Of a stretch of 64,000 bases of DNA, positions 46,674-55,933 are shown piece after piece. The notes below the pieces were generated by a model. The model was not told where the DNA came from and did no database searches. It saw only the letters and a list, made by a program, of their open reading frames with translations. The first letter of the stretch is position 1. Each line of letters opens with the position of its first letter. A program made the translations under genes and the position numbers. Source of the DNA: an uncultured bacterium (GTDB lineage Bacteria > Cyanobacteriota > Vampirovibrionia > Gastranaerophilales > Gastranaerophilaceae); the NCBI GenBank assembly GCA_905216055.1, contig CAJMSH010000002.1:194357-258356 (forward strand). Reading direction: 5' to 3'.

Positions 46674-47624
46674 TCTTAAAGCTTCTTGAATTTTCGCTCT
46701 ATGAGGGGTTCTAGGATTGTTCAATTTTACTTGCAGATGTTCTAAAAAGGAATTCAACTCTTTTTCGGAATTTCTGTGCATTAATTTTTTAAAATATTTC
46801 ATTACAACTTTATCTTTTATAAAGCCCGGATATTTTAGACAACCGCCTACATCATAAAACTTGCCATGAATAGGTTCATTTGTCGTATCTGTATAAAATA
46901 TTTTAAACAAGTGATCTACATCAAGCGGAGCAGTTGTTTTTGTATTTCTTATATCTGCCAATTCTGTTATAGCATATCCTGATTCCAAATCAGAGATATA
47001 ATGTTTTGTAAACTGAGTTTTATCAAGTTTATGACCTGCTATATTTTTTAAATATGTCCAAAAATTTGCTTCTGCATAAACGCCTTGAGAATTTGAGAGC
47101 TCTTTTACAGGACATTTTATACTATGAAAAACCTTAAAAGCTTTATCGTGCATAATTCTTTGTTTTGTATGTTTATCATACATAACAAGCTTAAATACAT
47201 TTCCCCAACAACCCCTGCTTATATAAGATAAATCAACTTTTATATTATCAGGAACAATATCTTTCAAAAGTTTGTTAAAAAATTTAGTAAAATCTTTTTC
47301 TAAAATTTTTAAATTTTCTGGATCTAAGTCATTAAAATCGTATGAAATAATATTTTCTGCTTTACATTTTTTATAACAAGCCCTCAAATAAGTCGTCATA
47401 TTAGACAACGCTCTTTGGAAAAGTTTGATATTATATTCCCTATCTTTTTTATCCCAAAGATTAATAATTTCATTAGGTAGATTTCCTACAACTTTATTTT
47501 TTGCATTAGGCACAAATGCATCATAATTTTTGTATCCGAAACTTGCCTTAAAAAATCTTTTCAAGCGCGTCGGGTAACATTTTTCAAAATTCACTTTTGG
47601 AATTCTACCTAACATACATTTCAT
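46641..47624 (-). CDS. Divergent protein-kinase-fold protein, unknown function
   Basis: 327 residues. A helical N-terminal part (to about 130) precedes segments in the order of a kinase fold: glycine-rich loop ISRGCWGNVFKL (135-146), beta3 Lys164 in KAFKVFH, alphaC Glu185 in YAEANFW, hinge GYAITELAD (216-224), and a DFG-like DVGG at 258-261 after NEPIHGKFY. The catalytic HRD loop is missing or unrecognisable. It could be a pseudokinase or a divergent phosphotransferase. The match is by eye and tentative. The fold resembles secreted effector kinases more than housekeeping ones. No signal peptide. It is alone on its strand, ending inside yggT. Confidence 0.6.
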   Translation of the reverse strand: MKCMLGRIPKVNFEKCYPTRLKRFFKASFGYKNYDAFVPNAKNKVVGNLPNEIINLWDKKDREYNIKLFQRALSNMTTYLRACYKKCKAENIISYDFNDLDPENLKILEKDFTKFFNKLLKDIVPDNIKVDLSYISRGCWGNVFKLVMYDKHTKQRIMHDKAFKVFHSIKCPVKELSNSQGVYAEANFWTYLKNIAGHKLDKTQFTKHYISDLESGYAITELADIRNTKTTAPLDVDHLFKIFYTDTTNEPIHGKFYDVGGCLKYPGFIKDKVVMKYFKKLMHRNSEKELNSFLEHLQVKLNNPRTPHRAKIQEALRLFKQEKQIDN

Positions 47625-47700
47625 AAATAATATGAAACTTCAAAATTGACAAAATAAATGATGCTTGTAAAAAAAGTTTACTTAAGATATAATTCGGGTT

Positions 47701-49041
47701 ATGAAGATGGTGATTTACGGTGCGACGGAAATTGGTTGTCTTTTGGCAACAGAATTCTTCGAAGACCATGATATAACTATAATTGACAAAGAAGAAAACA
47801 GGTCAGATGAATTTGACAAGCTTGATATAAGCTTTGTTCAAGGAAATGCTTCAAGCATTGATGTTTTAAACAATGCTGATATTAAAAATGCTGATATCTT
47901 CATTGCTTGTACAGGAATAGATGAAGCTAATATTGTTGCATGCTTATCAGCTAAAAAGTTCGGTGGAGTTAGAACAATCTGCTTTGTTAGCAGAGAAGAA
48001 TACAAAAAAACATTAAGCCTAGAAAAAAATAGCGCTAATTTTTGTGATTTCTTCATAGACTACATAATATGGCCTGAAGAACTTCTAACCCAAGATATTT
48101 TCCGCATAGTAACAGTTGCCCATGCTCTTGATGTTGAAAATTTTGCAGACGGAAGAGCAAGACTTTTGGAATACAAGGTAAAACCTCATCATCCGATTGT
48201 AGGTAAAAAGGTTAAAGATTGCGGATTTACTAAAAACACCTTAATCGTAGGATTAACAAGAAATTCAGAACTTTTTATTCCAAACGGAGAAACAGAAATT
48301 AAAGAGGATGATAAACTAATATTTATGGGAACTTCTCATTCTCTCGACATTTTGGCAGGAACATTTTTCCACGAAAAAGAAATTGTAAAATCTGCAGCAA
48401 TAATTGGCGGTGGAAATGTCGGAATGATGCTTGCAAAATCTCTTGAAAAATTAAAAATTAAAACAAAAGTAATAGAAAAAGATTATGACAGATGCCGTGT
48501 ACTTGCTGAGGAACTGACAAATACACTTGTTATAAACGGTGATGGCACAAATTTAAAGCTTCTTGATGAAGAAGAAATCGGTGCAGCAGATGTTGTAATA
48601 AGCGTTACAAATAACGATGAAAAGAATCTGCTTTGTTCACTCTTAGCAAAACAATTAGGAGTAAAAAGAGTTATTGCAAGAGTTGCAAAAGTTATAAATA
48701 TTCCGCTATTTGAAAAAGTCGGGATTGATATTGCGGTTTCTCCTAAAAATTCAGCTATTAATGAAGTTAAAAATGATTTGCAAGAAAATGATGTTGATAT
48801 TCTTGCAACTGTTGAACAAGGTCAGGGAGAAGTATTGGAAATTACCGTTATACAAGACTTTAACGGTCAAAAAATTAAAGATATCAAATTCCCTGCCGGA
48901 GCAATTATCGGTGTTATCATAAGAAAAAATAATATTATTATTCCTTATGGAGAAACAGAAATTTATACAGATGATATTTTAATAATTTTCACTACATCTG
49001 ATAATGCGGGCACTATTAAAGAATTTTTTAAGGTAAAGTAA
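47701..49041 (+). CDS. trkA: Trk system K+ uptake regulator TrkA
   Basis: Cytoplasmic NAD(H)-binding regulator of the TrkH channel. The 446 residues contain two RCK modules: MVIYGATEIGCLLATEF and AAIIGGGNVGMMLAKSLE with GxGxxG loops, and two RCK_C domains (ALDVENFADG ... LIFMG, and EVLEITVIQDFNGQ ... ILIIFTT). The trkH gene starts 2 bp after its stop, a coupled operon. Confidence 0.94.
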   Translation: MKMVIYGATEIGCLLATEFFEDHDITIIDKEENRSDEFDKLDISFVQGNASSIDVLNNADIKNADIFIACTGIDEANIVACLSAKKFGGVRTICFVSREEYKKTLSLEKNSANFCDFFIDYIIWPEELLTQDIFRIVTVAHALDVENFADGRARLLEYKVKPHHPIVGKKVKDCGFTKNTLIVGLTRNSELFIPNGETEIKEDDKLIFMGTSHSLDILAGTFFHEKEIVKSAAIIGGGNVGMMLAKSLEKLKIKTKVIEKDYDRCRVLAEELTNTLVINGDGTNLKLLDEEEIGAADVVISVTNNDEKNLLCSLLAKQLGVKRVIARVAKVINIPLFEKVGIDIAVSPKNSAINEVKNDLQENDVDILATVEQGQGEVLEITVIQDFNGQKIKDIKFPAGAIIGVIIRKNNIIIPYGETEIYTDDILIIFTTSDNAGTIKEFFKVK

Positions 49042-49042
49042 T

Positions 49043-50512
49043 ATGCGCTTAAATTATCTTGCAAAAGCAATAGGATTAACAATGATATATATAGGGCTTG
49101 TAATATTAACCCCAATAATAGCAGCTCTTTATTATCACGATTTTAATTCTATAACTCCTTTTGCAACAGCCGCATTAATTTCAATATCTTTTGGCTGGAT
49201 ATTTATGAAATTAGTCCCAGGTACATCTGATTTGGAAAACCTTAATGACATAAAAAAAGCAGAAGCTCTTTTTATTGTAGCTGTTTCATGGATTATATTC
49301 GGAATTATTTCAGGAATTCCGTATCTTTTCTATGGAATTTCTCCTTTAAATGCTCTTTTTGAAGCAGTATCAGGGATTACAACAACAGGCGCAACAATTC
49401 TGACACATTTTAACTATCCGAAAGCATTTTTCTTCTGGCGTTCATTAACTCAATGGTTAGGCGGTTTAGGAATAATCGTGTTATTCGTTGCGATATTACC
49501 ACAATTTGCGGTTGCAGGAAGGCAAATGTTTTTTGCGGAAGCCCCCGGACCTACAGAAGATAAGTTTACTCCGAGAATCAGAAACACTGCATCTGCATTA
49601 TGGAAAATTTATGCAGGACTCACAGTTTTAAATGCTATTTCCCTAATAATTGCAGGGATGCCGAAATTTGATGCTGTTTGTAATTCTTTTTCAACATTAT
49701 CAGCAGCAGGTTTTTCGCCAAATCCTCAAAGCATTATGGGATACCATTCAAACTGGATAAACTGGGTAACAATAATATTTATGTTTTTGGCAGGCGCCAG
49801 TTTTAATATACAATATAAAGCCGTAGTTCAGAAAAATCCACTTGTACTATTTAAAAATGAAGAATTCAAACTCTATTTTTCATTAGTTATGTTTATGGCT
49901 GTGTTAATTACAATTTCGCTTATTTTAAATACTCATTACAGTATTTTCCAGGGATTTACCGATGCATTATATCAGGTAGTAAGTATTACAACATCTACCG
50001 GAAGTGCAAATGTTGATTTTATACAGTGGGACTATACATCTAAACTGCTTCTGTTTATTGTAATGTTTATGGGCTCTTGCTCAGGGTCTGCCGGAGGCGG
50101 TATTAAAATGGTGCGCTGGCTGATTGTATATAGAGCTATGAAAAGCGAATTAGTGAGAATTTTACATCCTAATGCAATTGTAAATATTAAAGTTGATAAC
50201 AAAACTGTACCTGCAGAAGTTACAAGACAGATTGTAGTATATGTATTTTATTACTTCATAATTTTCGGGATAACTTCAATTATAATATCAATAATAGAGC
50301 ATAATAGTGTTATAGGACTTGCTGGAAGTATAACAGCACTTGGAAATATCGGGCCGGGTTTTGAACAGATGACAGGTCCTATGAGTAGCTTTAACGGTAT
50401 ACATTCAGCAAGCAAAGGCATAATGATTTTTAACATGCTTGTCGGACGTCTTGAATTAATTCCGTTTGTTGTAATGTTACAAAAAGATTTTTGGACGCTC
50501 AAAGACAATTAA
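49043..50512 (+). CDS. trkH: Trk-type K+ transporter membrane subunit TrkH
   Basis: K+ channel-like transporter with four pore-loop repeats. The 489 residues show ISGIPYLFYGI, the pore loops AVSGITTTGATIL, STLSAAGFSPN and SITTSTGSANVDF, and GSCSGSAGGGIKMVRWL. It works with TrkA. Stop overlaps the stop of the minus-strand gene by 4 bp. Confidence 0.94.
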   Translation: MRLNYLAKAIGLTMIYIGLVILTPIIAALYYHDFNSITPFATAALISISFGWIFMKLVPGTSDLENLNDIKKAEALFIVAVSWIIFGIISGIPYLFYGISPLNALFEAVSGITTTGATILTHFNYPKAFFFWRSLTQWLGGLGIIVLFVAILPQFAVAGRQMFFAEAPGPTEDKFTPRIRNTASALWKIYAGLTVLNAISLIIAGMPKFDAVCNSFSTLSAAGFSPNPQSIMGYHSNWINWVTIIFMFLAGASFNIQYKAVVQKNPLVLFKNEEFKLYFSLVMFMAVLITISLILNTHYSIFQGFTDALYQVVSITTSTGSANVDFIQWDYTSKLLLFIVMFMGSCSGSAGGGIKMVRWLIVYRAMKSELVRILHPNAIVNIKVDNKTVPAEVTRQIVVYVFYYFIIFGITSIIISIIEHNSVIGLAGSITALGNIGPGFEQMTGPMSSFNGIHSASKGIMIFNMLVGRLELIPFVVMLQKDFWTLKDN

Positions 50513-50889
50513 CTAATAGCATTAAACACATCTTCGGGAACAATATATTTCAACTTAACATGTAAGTAATCATTATTTGCATCTTTAATATTTTTTACAC
50601 CTACATATTCAAATTTTGAACTCCTTAGAAAGACTATTTCATCTTGTTCCCCAATTATTCCGGTTCTTGAGACTTTTGCGCCTTTAGGAACCTCTATTTC
50701 ATATAATACTCCTCGATTATTCGGCATATAAACTTTTGCATAAGAAATATCTGATGTTGCATAAGCATATTCCTTCATATCAATAATATCACCTTTTTTA
50801 ATACTTAATCTTTTCAAATAAAGAGGATATTCTGAAAAGAAATCAGGCTTTTCTCCAATACACCTATATACATTAAGCTTTTGCTCCAA
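50509..50889 (-). pseudogene. ADP-ribosyltransferase-like domain, C-terminal part of a split gene
   Basis: 126 residues from TTG 50889, with the features of an ADP-ribosyltransferase fold: NVYRCIG (catalytic Arg9), a YATSDISYA segment (the S-T-S position), VLYEIEVPKGAKV, then GEQDEIVFLRSSKF with a Q/E-x-E at 82-84. This matches the C-terminal pattern of ADP-ribosylating exotoxin domains. The upstream reading frame (50895-51212) supplies the N terminus if one T is added to the T-run at 50901-50904. I treat it as the C-terminal part of one interrupted gene; a real frameshift, programmed frameshifting or an assembly error are possible. Confidence 0.62.
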
Positions 50890-50894
50890 AGGTT

Positions 50895-51212
50895 TTAAGA
50901 TTTTAATGTTTTAAATTCAGTATCTGCAATACTTATCATTTCTCTTGGAGTAAGAACAGTGTTCATAAACTTCATATCCATTTGTTTAGGATAAGGACTG
51001 AATATAAAATGATGATTTATTCCATGCAATTGACCATGCAAAGAAACATTCTCTTTGTTAGATTGAAATATAACCCTTTCTTTTCTAGCATCAGCCCAAT
51101 ACTTATGACAAAATAAATCTTCAGTTCTTACTAGAGGTTTATCTGCTCCCGACTTTATTTTTAAAGCCTTTTGAAACTTATTTACAAATCCACTAATCGC
51201 TGAAATTTTCAT
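50895..51212 (-). pseudogene. N-terminal part of the split ADP-ribosyltransferase-like gene
   Basis: 105 residues starting MKISAISGFVNKFQKALK, ending at a TAA at 50895-50897. AAAGGTAG lies before ATG 51212. The region has RTEDLFCHKYWADAR and HGINHHFIFSPYPKQMDMKF, no known domain. With one extra A in the minus-strand A-run (T-run 50901-50904) the frame continues TLKILKPLEQKLNVYRCI, the expected lead-in to the catalytic Arg of an ADP-ribosyltransferase. The full product would be about 233 residues. If the two parts are separate genes, this one is an unknown small protein. Confidence 0.6.
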
Positions 51213-51323
51213 ACTACCTTTTCCAAAAATTACCTATATTATATATAAAAATTTTGCATCACAAAAATGGCTACATATCTCATATTCATAAATGATTAAA
51301 ATGAACAAAATTTATGGTTTAAT

Positions 51324-51341
51324 CGTTACAATATTGTAACG
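51324..51341 (+). promoter_or_regulatory. 18-bp palindrome before the export operon
   Basis: CGTTACAATATTGTAACG is a perfect inverted repeat directly before the GAGGA ribosome binding site of the first export gene. Its placement over the 5' leader suits a dimeric repressor (TetR- or MarR-type). No regulator gene is in the window. Confidence 0.6.
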
Positions 51342-51353
51342 AGGATTTTAAAC

Positions 51354-52799
51354 TTGAAATTCAATATAAAGGTTATAACCTTAATAATATTTATGTCGTG
51401 TAGTGTTTTGTCTGTTTCTGCTATAGAGCAGATGAGTGTTGAAAAAAATGCTGTTTTGAATATTAAAGATTGCATTGAAATTGCACTACATAACAGCCCT
51501 TTAATAAAAAAATCCCGTTACAATTATGGACTTGCTAAAGGCAACTTAGGGATTGCAAAATCTGAATACTTCCCGACTTTAGGAATAGGTACAGGGTATA
51601 ATTATACTAACAATAATAATAACAGACTATCTACAAATTCTGGAATTTATTCTGCTGAAGCGAATATAAATCAGCTTATTTGGAATTTTGGGAAAACAAA
51701 TGCAAATATCAGAATGTATAATTTTGACAGAATGGCTGCATTATACGAATTTGAAGATACTGTTTTACAAACAATATTTGGAGTTAAAACAAACTATTAC
51801 GGAGTTTTAGCTGCTAAAGCAACTCTTGATGTAAACAGAGCTAACGTTCAAATAAATGAAAGAAACTACCAAAGAACAAAAGCTTATTTTGATGAAGGGA
51901 TTAGATCTAAAATTGACCTAGTTAATGCTGAAGTAAACCTAAGTGATTCAAAAGTTACTCTTGTTGAATCGGAAAAAGCCTATAAAAACGCATTGGTTCA
52001 ACTTAATAATTCAATGTATATAGCTTTTGCACCGGAATATGAAATTGAAAATACCGAAACTTTCAATTTCCAAAACAATTACGTTCCTGTTAATTTAGAA
52101 AAAATTGATGAAAAAAAAGATTTAAGTAAACCGCCCAAAGCTGTCGGAGATGCTTTTTTAACATCACAAGTTGAAAAAATAAATGTACTTGATAACTACA
52201 AATTCAAACCGTTTCCATACACATTTGAAGAAGCCGTCAATCTTGCATATAAAAACAGACCTGACTTGAAAGCATACAATGCAACACTAAAAGCTATGCA
52301 AGAATCACTAAAATACACCAAAAGAGAATACTTACCCGAGATTTCTGCAACAGCAGGGTACGGTTACAGAGATCAATACAATACAAATTCATTCAATGTA
52401 GGTGTTAATCTATCAACTAACGTTAATATAAAAGGGCAAAAACACAAAATTGATAACGCTAAAATACAGGTAGATTTGGCTAAAACAGAAATAGATCAAG
52501 CTAAACAAGATATCTACTTTGAAGTTCAAAATCTTTATATTACAATGATGCAATTAGAAAAACAAATTCCGCTTTTGGCAGTAAAAGTCAAACAGACATT
52601 AGAAAATTTTGAACTTGCAGATGGCAGATATGCTGTTGGCTTAGGTGATTATATACAACTTCAAGATGCAAAAGTAAATTATAATAACGCACAAGTATCT
52701 TATGTACAAACAGTGTATAATTATAACGTAGCAAGAGCTAATTTAGAAAAAGCTATCGCTTTACCGCAAGAAGTTACAACATCAATAGAGGATAAATAA
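51354..52799 (+). CDS. TolC-family outer membrane efflux protein
   Basis: 481 residues from TTG 51354 with GAGGA (51341-51345) upstream. A signal peptide (LKFNIKVITLIIFMSCSVLSVSA) is followed by the OEP repeats: SPLIKKSRYNYGLAKGNLGIAKS, and later QAKQDIYFEVQNLYITMM and DGRYAVGLGDYIQLQDAKV, the two halves that form the barrel/tunnel. It is the outer-membrane channel of the three-component pump encoded downstream; its stop overlaps the next start by one base. Confidence 0.92.
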   Translation: MKFNIKVITLIIFMSCSVLSVSAIEQMSVEKNAVLNIKDCIEIALHNSPLIKKSRYNYGLAKGNLGIAKSEYFPTLGIGTGYNYTNNNNNRLSTNSGIYSAEANINQLIWNFGKTNANIRMYNFDRMAALYEFEDTVLQTIFGVKTNYYGVLAAKATLDVNRANVQINERNYQRTKAYFDEGIRSKIDLVNAEVNLSDSKVTLVESEKAYKNALVQLNNSMYIAFAPEYEIENTETFNFQNNYVPVNLEKIDEKKDLSKPPKAVGDAFLTSQVEKINVLDNYKFKPFPYTFEEAVNLAYKNRPDLKAYNATLKAMQESLKYTKREYLPEISATAGYGYRDQYNTNSFNVGVNLSTNVNIKGQKHKIDNAKIQVDLAKTEIDQAKQDIYFEVQNLYITMMQLEKQIPLLAVKVKQTLENFELADGRYAVGLGDYIQLQDAKVNYNNAQVSYVQTVYNYNVARANLEKAIALPQEVTTSIEDK

Positions 52800-53983
52800 T
52801 GCTTTATAAGGATTATGTACAAAAAATAAAAAATATAAAAAAAAGACATATAATTGCAGGAACAGTTATAATCGTAGTATTGGCAAGCTGTATCATAGGT
52901 GTTACAAACAGTAAAAAAGTTCATTACCAAACCAAACCTATTAAACGCTGCACAATAACTGAAGTTGTAGAAGCTTCAGGCACAATCAATCCTGTAAACA
53001 CAGTAAGCGTAGGTTCAACAGTATCTGGTTTGATAAAAGAAATTTATGTAGACTACAATGATGTTGTAAAAAAAGGACAAATCTTAGCCCAAATTGACCC
53101 TGCAAACTTTGAAGCAACAGTTCAACAAAATCAGGCACAAATTAATAATGCACAAGCAAACGTTGCAAAATTACAAGCTATTGCAGACTTTGACAGACAA
53201 CAATACATTAGATACAAAAATCTTTATGCAAAAAACTTTGTCGCTAAAAGTGAACTTGATGAGAAATATAGTACCTACAAATCAGATCTTGCACAAATAA
53301 GCGCAGCAAGAGCTCAAATTAGCCAATATCAAGCGTCATTAAAAACTGCGATGACAAACCTTGGTTACACAAAAATTATAGCACCTGTTGACGGAACTAT
53401 AATTTCAAGAGAAATTGACTTAGGATCTCCTGTTGCAGCAAGCTTTCAAGCTCCCGAACTTTTTACAATAGCACAAGATTTGACAAATATGCAAATTGAA
53501 GTTAGCGTTTCAGAAGCAGATATCGGTAATGTTCAAGAAGGGCAAGACGTTACCTATACAATTGACGGCTACCCTGATATGAACTTTAAAGGTAAAGTAA
53601 CTCAAGTAAGATTATCCCCAACAACAGAATCAAACGTTGTAACTTATACAGTAATTGTTGATGTAAATAATGAAGATTTGAAACTAAAACCCGGAATGAC
53701 TGCAAACGTATCAATCATTACTGATAGAAGCGAAAATGTACTTTGTGCACCTAATATTGCACTTAAATTTACACCTGACATAAACGGTCCTAAATACAAA
53801 AATCAAGGTATTTGGATTCTCGAAAAAGGTAAACCGCAAAGAATTGAAATAAAAACAGGCGCAAATAATGATACCAATACAGAAATAATTTCTGACAAAA
53901 TTAATGAAGGAACAGAAGTTATTACCGCAATAAAAAGCAAAAATGCAAAACAAGACGGCAGAATGCGTGTTCCGAGGTTGTAA
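52799..53983 (+). CDS. HlyD/MacA-type periplasmic adaptor
   Basis: 394 residues. A membrane anchor near 17-36 is followed by the lipoyl half GLIKEIYVDYNDVVKKGQILAQIDP, a coiled coil (QAQINNAQANVAKLQAI ...), the second lipoyl half YTKIIAPVDGTIISREIDLGS, and a beta-barrel domain LSPTTESNVVTYTVIVDV. It bridges the ABC transporter and TolC-like channel. Overlaps the TolC gene by one base and precedes the ATPase gene by 3 bp. Confidence 0.93.
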   Translation: MLYKDYVQKIKNIKKRHIIAGTVIIVVLASCIIGVTNSKKVHYQTKPIKRCTITEVVEASGTINPVNTVSVGSTVSGLIKEIYVDYNDVVKKGQILAQIDPANFEATVQQNQAQINNAQANVAKLQAIADFDRQQYIRYKNLYAKNFVAKSELDEKYSTYKSDLAQISAARAQISQYQASLKTAMTNLGYTKIIAPVDGTIISREIDLGSPVAASFQAPELFTIAQDLTNMQIEVSVSEADIGNVQEGQDVTYTIDGYPDMNFKGKVTQVRLSPTTESNVVTYTVIVDVNNEDLKLKPGMTANVSIITDRSENVLCAPNIALKFTPDINGPKYKNQGIWILEKGKPQRIEIKTGANNDTNTEIISDKINEGTEVITAIKSKNAKQDGRMRVPRL

Positions 53984-53986
53984 AAA

Positions 53987-54691
53987 ATGAGTCTAATTGA
54001 AGTAAAAGAAGCAATAAAAACTTATCAAACAGGAGAAGACAGTTTTAACGCATTAAATTGCGTATCTCTATCAGTTGATACCGGAGAATTTGTTGCAATA
54101 ATGGGAGCTTCAGGTTCAGGAAAATCTACCTTTATGAATATGTTAGGAACACTTGATAAACCAAATTCAGGCAGCTACTATCTTGACGGTATTGATATGC
54201 TCTCACTTGATACAGACAATCTTGCAAAAGTCAGAAATGAAAAAATGGGATTTGTATTCCAAGGATTTAACCTAATTTCAAGAACAACAGCTCTGGAAAA
54301 TGTAGAGCTTCCAATGATTTATAAAGGTATTCCAGAGGAAGAAAGAATTGTAAGAGCCAAAAAAGCTCTAAAAATTGTAGGTCTTGAAAAGCGAGAAGAT
54401 CACATGCCAAACCAAATGTCAGGTGGTCAACAGCAAAGAGTTGCAATCGCTCGTGCAATAGTGAATGATCCCCCGCTAATTCTTGCAGATGAACCGACAG
54501 GAAACTTAGACACCAAAACAAGTATTGAAGTTATGGAATTTTTCGTAAACCTCAATAAAGAAATGGGCAAAACAATTGTTCTTGTAACTCACGAACCTGA
54601 TATTGCACAATATTGCAAACGCGTTGTCAGATTTAAAGACGGCAACATAATTTCTGATGAATTGAATACTCATACAACAATTCCATATTAA
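53987..54691 (+). CDS. MacB/LolD-type ABC transporter ATPase
   Basis: 234 residues with Walker A MGASGSGKSTF, signature NQMSGGQQQRVAIARAIV, Walker B LILADEPTGNLD and the H-loop VTHEPD. Next to a FtsX-type permease and HlyD adaptor it forms a MacAB-like exporter; possible substrates are peptides, macrolides or glycolipids, not readable here. Confidence 0.95.
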   Translation: MSLIEVKEAIKTYQTGEDSFNALNCVSLSVDTGEFVAIMGASGSGKSTFMNMLGTLDKPNSGSYYLDGIDMLSLDTDNLAKVRNEKMGFVFQGFNLISRTTALENVELPMIYKGIPEEERIVRAKKALKIVGLEKREDHMPNQMSGGQQQRVAIARAIVNDPPLILADEPTGNLDTKTSIEVMEFFVNLNKEMGKTIVLVTHEPDIAQYCKRVVRFKDGNIISDELNTHTTIPY

Positions 54692-54702
54692 AAAGGATAA
54701 AA

Positions 54703-55929
54703 ATGATAGATTTCAAATCACTTGTAAAAATGGCGGTAGTATCGCTAAAAATAAACAAAATGCGCTCTATTCTGACAAGTTTAGGTATAATTATCGGAGT
54801 AAGTGCCGTTATCATAATGCTTGCAGTCGGAACAGGCGCAAGTGAAAAAGTAAAAAAAGATATGGAATCAATGGGGAGTAATATTCTGACAATACGATCA
54901 GCCTCGGCAAAATCAGGCGGTGTCAGAATGGGAATGGGTACCAAACCAACTCTTACCATTAAAGATGCAAAAGCTATCGCAAAAAATGCAAGAGGAGTTT
55001 CTGCAGTAGCTTCGGTAAGCTCAGAATCAAAACAATTAACTTATGGAAACCAAAACTGGGCAACAAGTGTTTATGGTATAGATCCAGAATATTTTTATAT
55101 TAAAAATTACGAAGTAGCTTCAGGCAGAGGATTTGTAAGAGAAGACATAAAAAATTCCGCCAAAGTGACTGTAATAGGTTCAACTGTCGCAGCAGAACTT
55201 TTTGGAGATCTTGATCCGATAGACAGAACAATAAGAGTCGGTGGTATTCCTTTTAGAGTAATCGGGACTTTAAAATCAAAAGGCAGTATGGGACCTATGG
55301 ATCAAGACGATTTAATATTTATACCAATCACAACTGCTCAGAAAAAAGTTTTCGGAACAGTTTTCCCGGGTACAGTCTCAATGATTGTCGTAAAAGGCTC
55401 TGATCCTGATGATGTATCTCTTGCACAACAAGATATAGAAGAATTACTGGTTGCAAGACACAGAATAGGTAAAAATCAGGAAAACGACTTTGAGATAAGA
55501 AATTCAGCAGAATTTCAAGAAAAAATGAAATCAACAGTTCAAACATTTGCAATTCTTCTTGCATCAATTGCATCAGTTTCATTACTTGTCGGCGGTATCG
55601 GGATTATGAACATTATGCTTGTGTCTGTAACCGAAAGAACCAAAGAAATTGGTATCAGAATGGCAATAGGTGCAAAACCTTCCGATATTAGAATACAATT
55701 TTTAATAGAATCATTCCTGCTATCAATAATCGGTGGACTTATTGGAGTAGCAGTCGGTGTAATCGGCGCACAAATAGTACAGATTACAGGTGTAATGAAT
55801 GTATCAATTTCCCTATTTTCAATAATTTTGTCATTAGGATTTTCAGGTGCAATAGGAGTTTTGTTCGGCTATTACCCAGCATACAAAGCATCCCTATTAA
55901 ATCCGATTGATGCACTTAGATATGAATAA
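54703..55929 (+). CDS. MacB-type ABC transporter permease
   Basis: 408 residues of the FtsX/MacB permease family: one membrane segment at about 20-43 (MRSILTSLGIIIGVSAVIIM), a large periplasmic domain (NILTIRSASAKSGGVRM ... ), then three segments (about 284-308, 335-360, 375-395) with the diagnostic VTERTKEIGIRMAIGAK. Membrane partner of the ATPase just upstream. Last gene of the four-gene operon. Confidence 0.94.
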   Translation: MIDFKSLVKMAVVSLKINKMRSILTSLGIIIGVSAVIIMLAVGTGASEKVKKDMESMGSNILTIRSASAKSGGVRMGMGTKPTLTIKDAKAIAKNARGVSAVASVSSESKQLTYGNQNWATSVYGIDPEYFYIKNYEVASGRGFVREDIKNSAKVTVIGSTVAAELFGDLDPIDRTIRVGGIPFRVIGTLKSKGSMGPMDQDDLIFIPITTAQKKVFGTVFPGTVSMIVVKGSDPDDVSLAQQDIEELLVARHRIGKNQENDFEIRNSAEFQEKMKSTVQTFAILLASIASVSLLVGGIGIMNIMLVSVTERTKEIGIRMAIGAKPSDIRIQFLIESFLLSIIGGLIGVAVGVIGAQIVQITGVMNVSISLFSIILSLGFSGAIGVLFGYYPAYKASLLNPIDALRYE

Positions 55930-55933
55930 TAAT

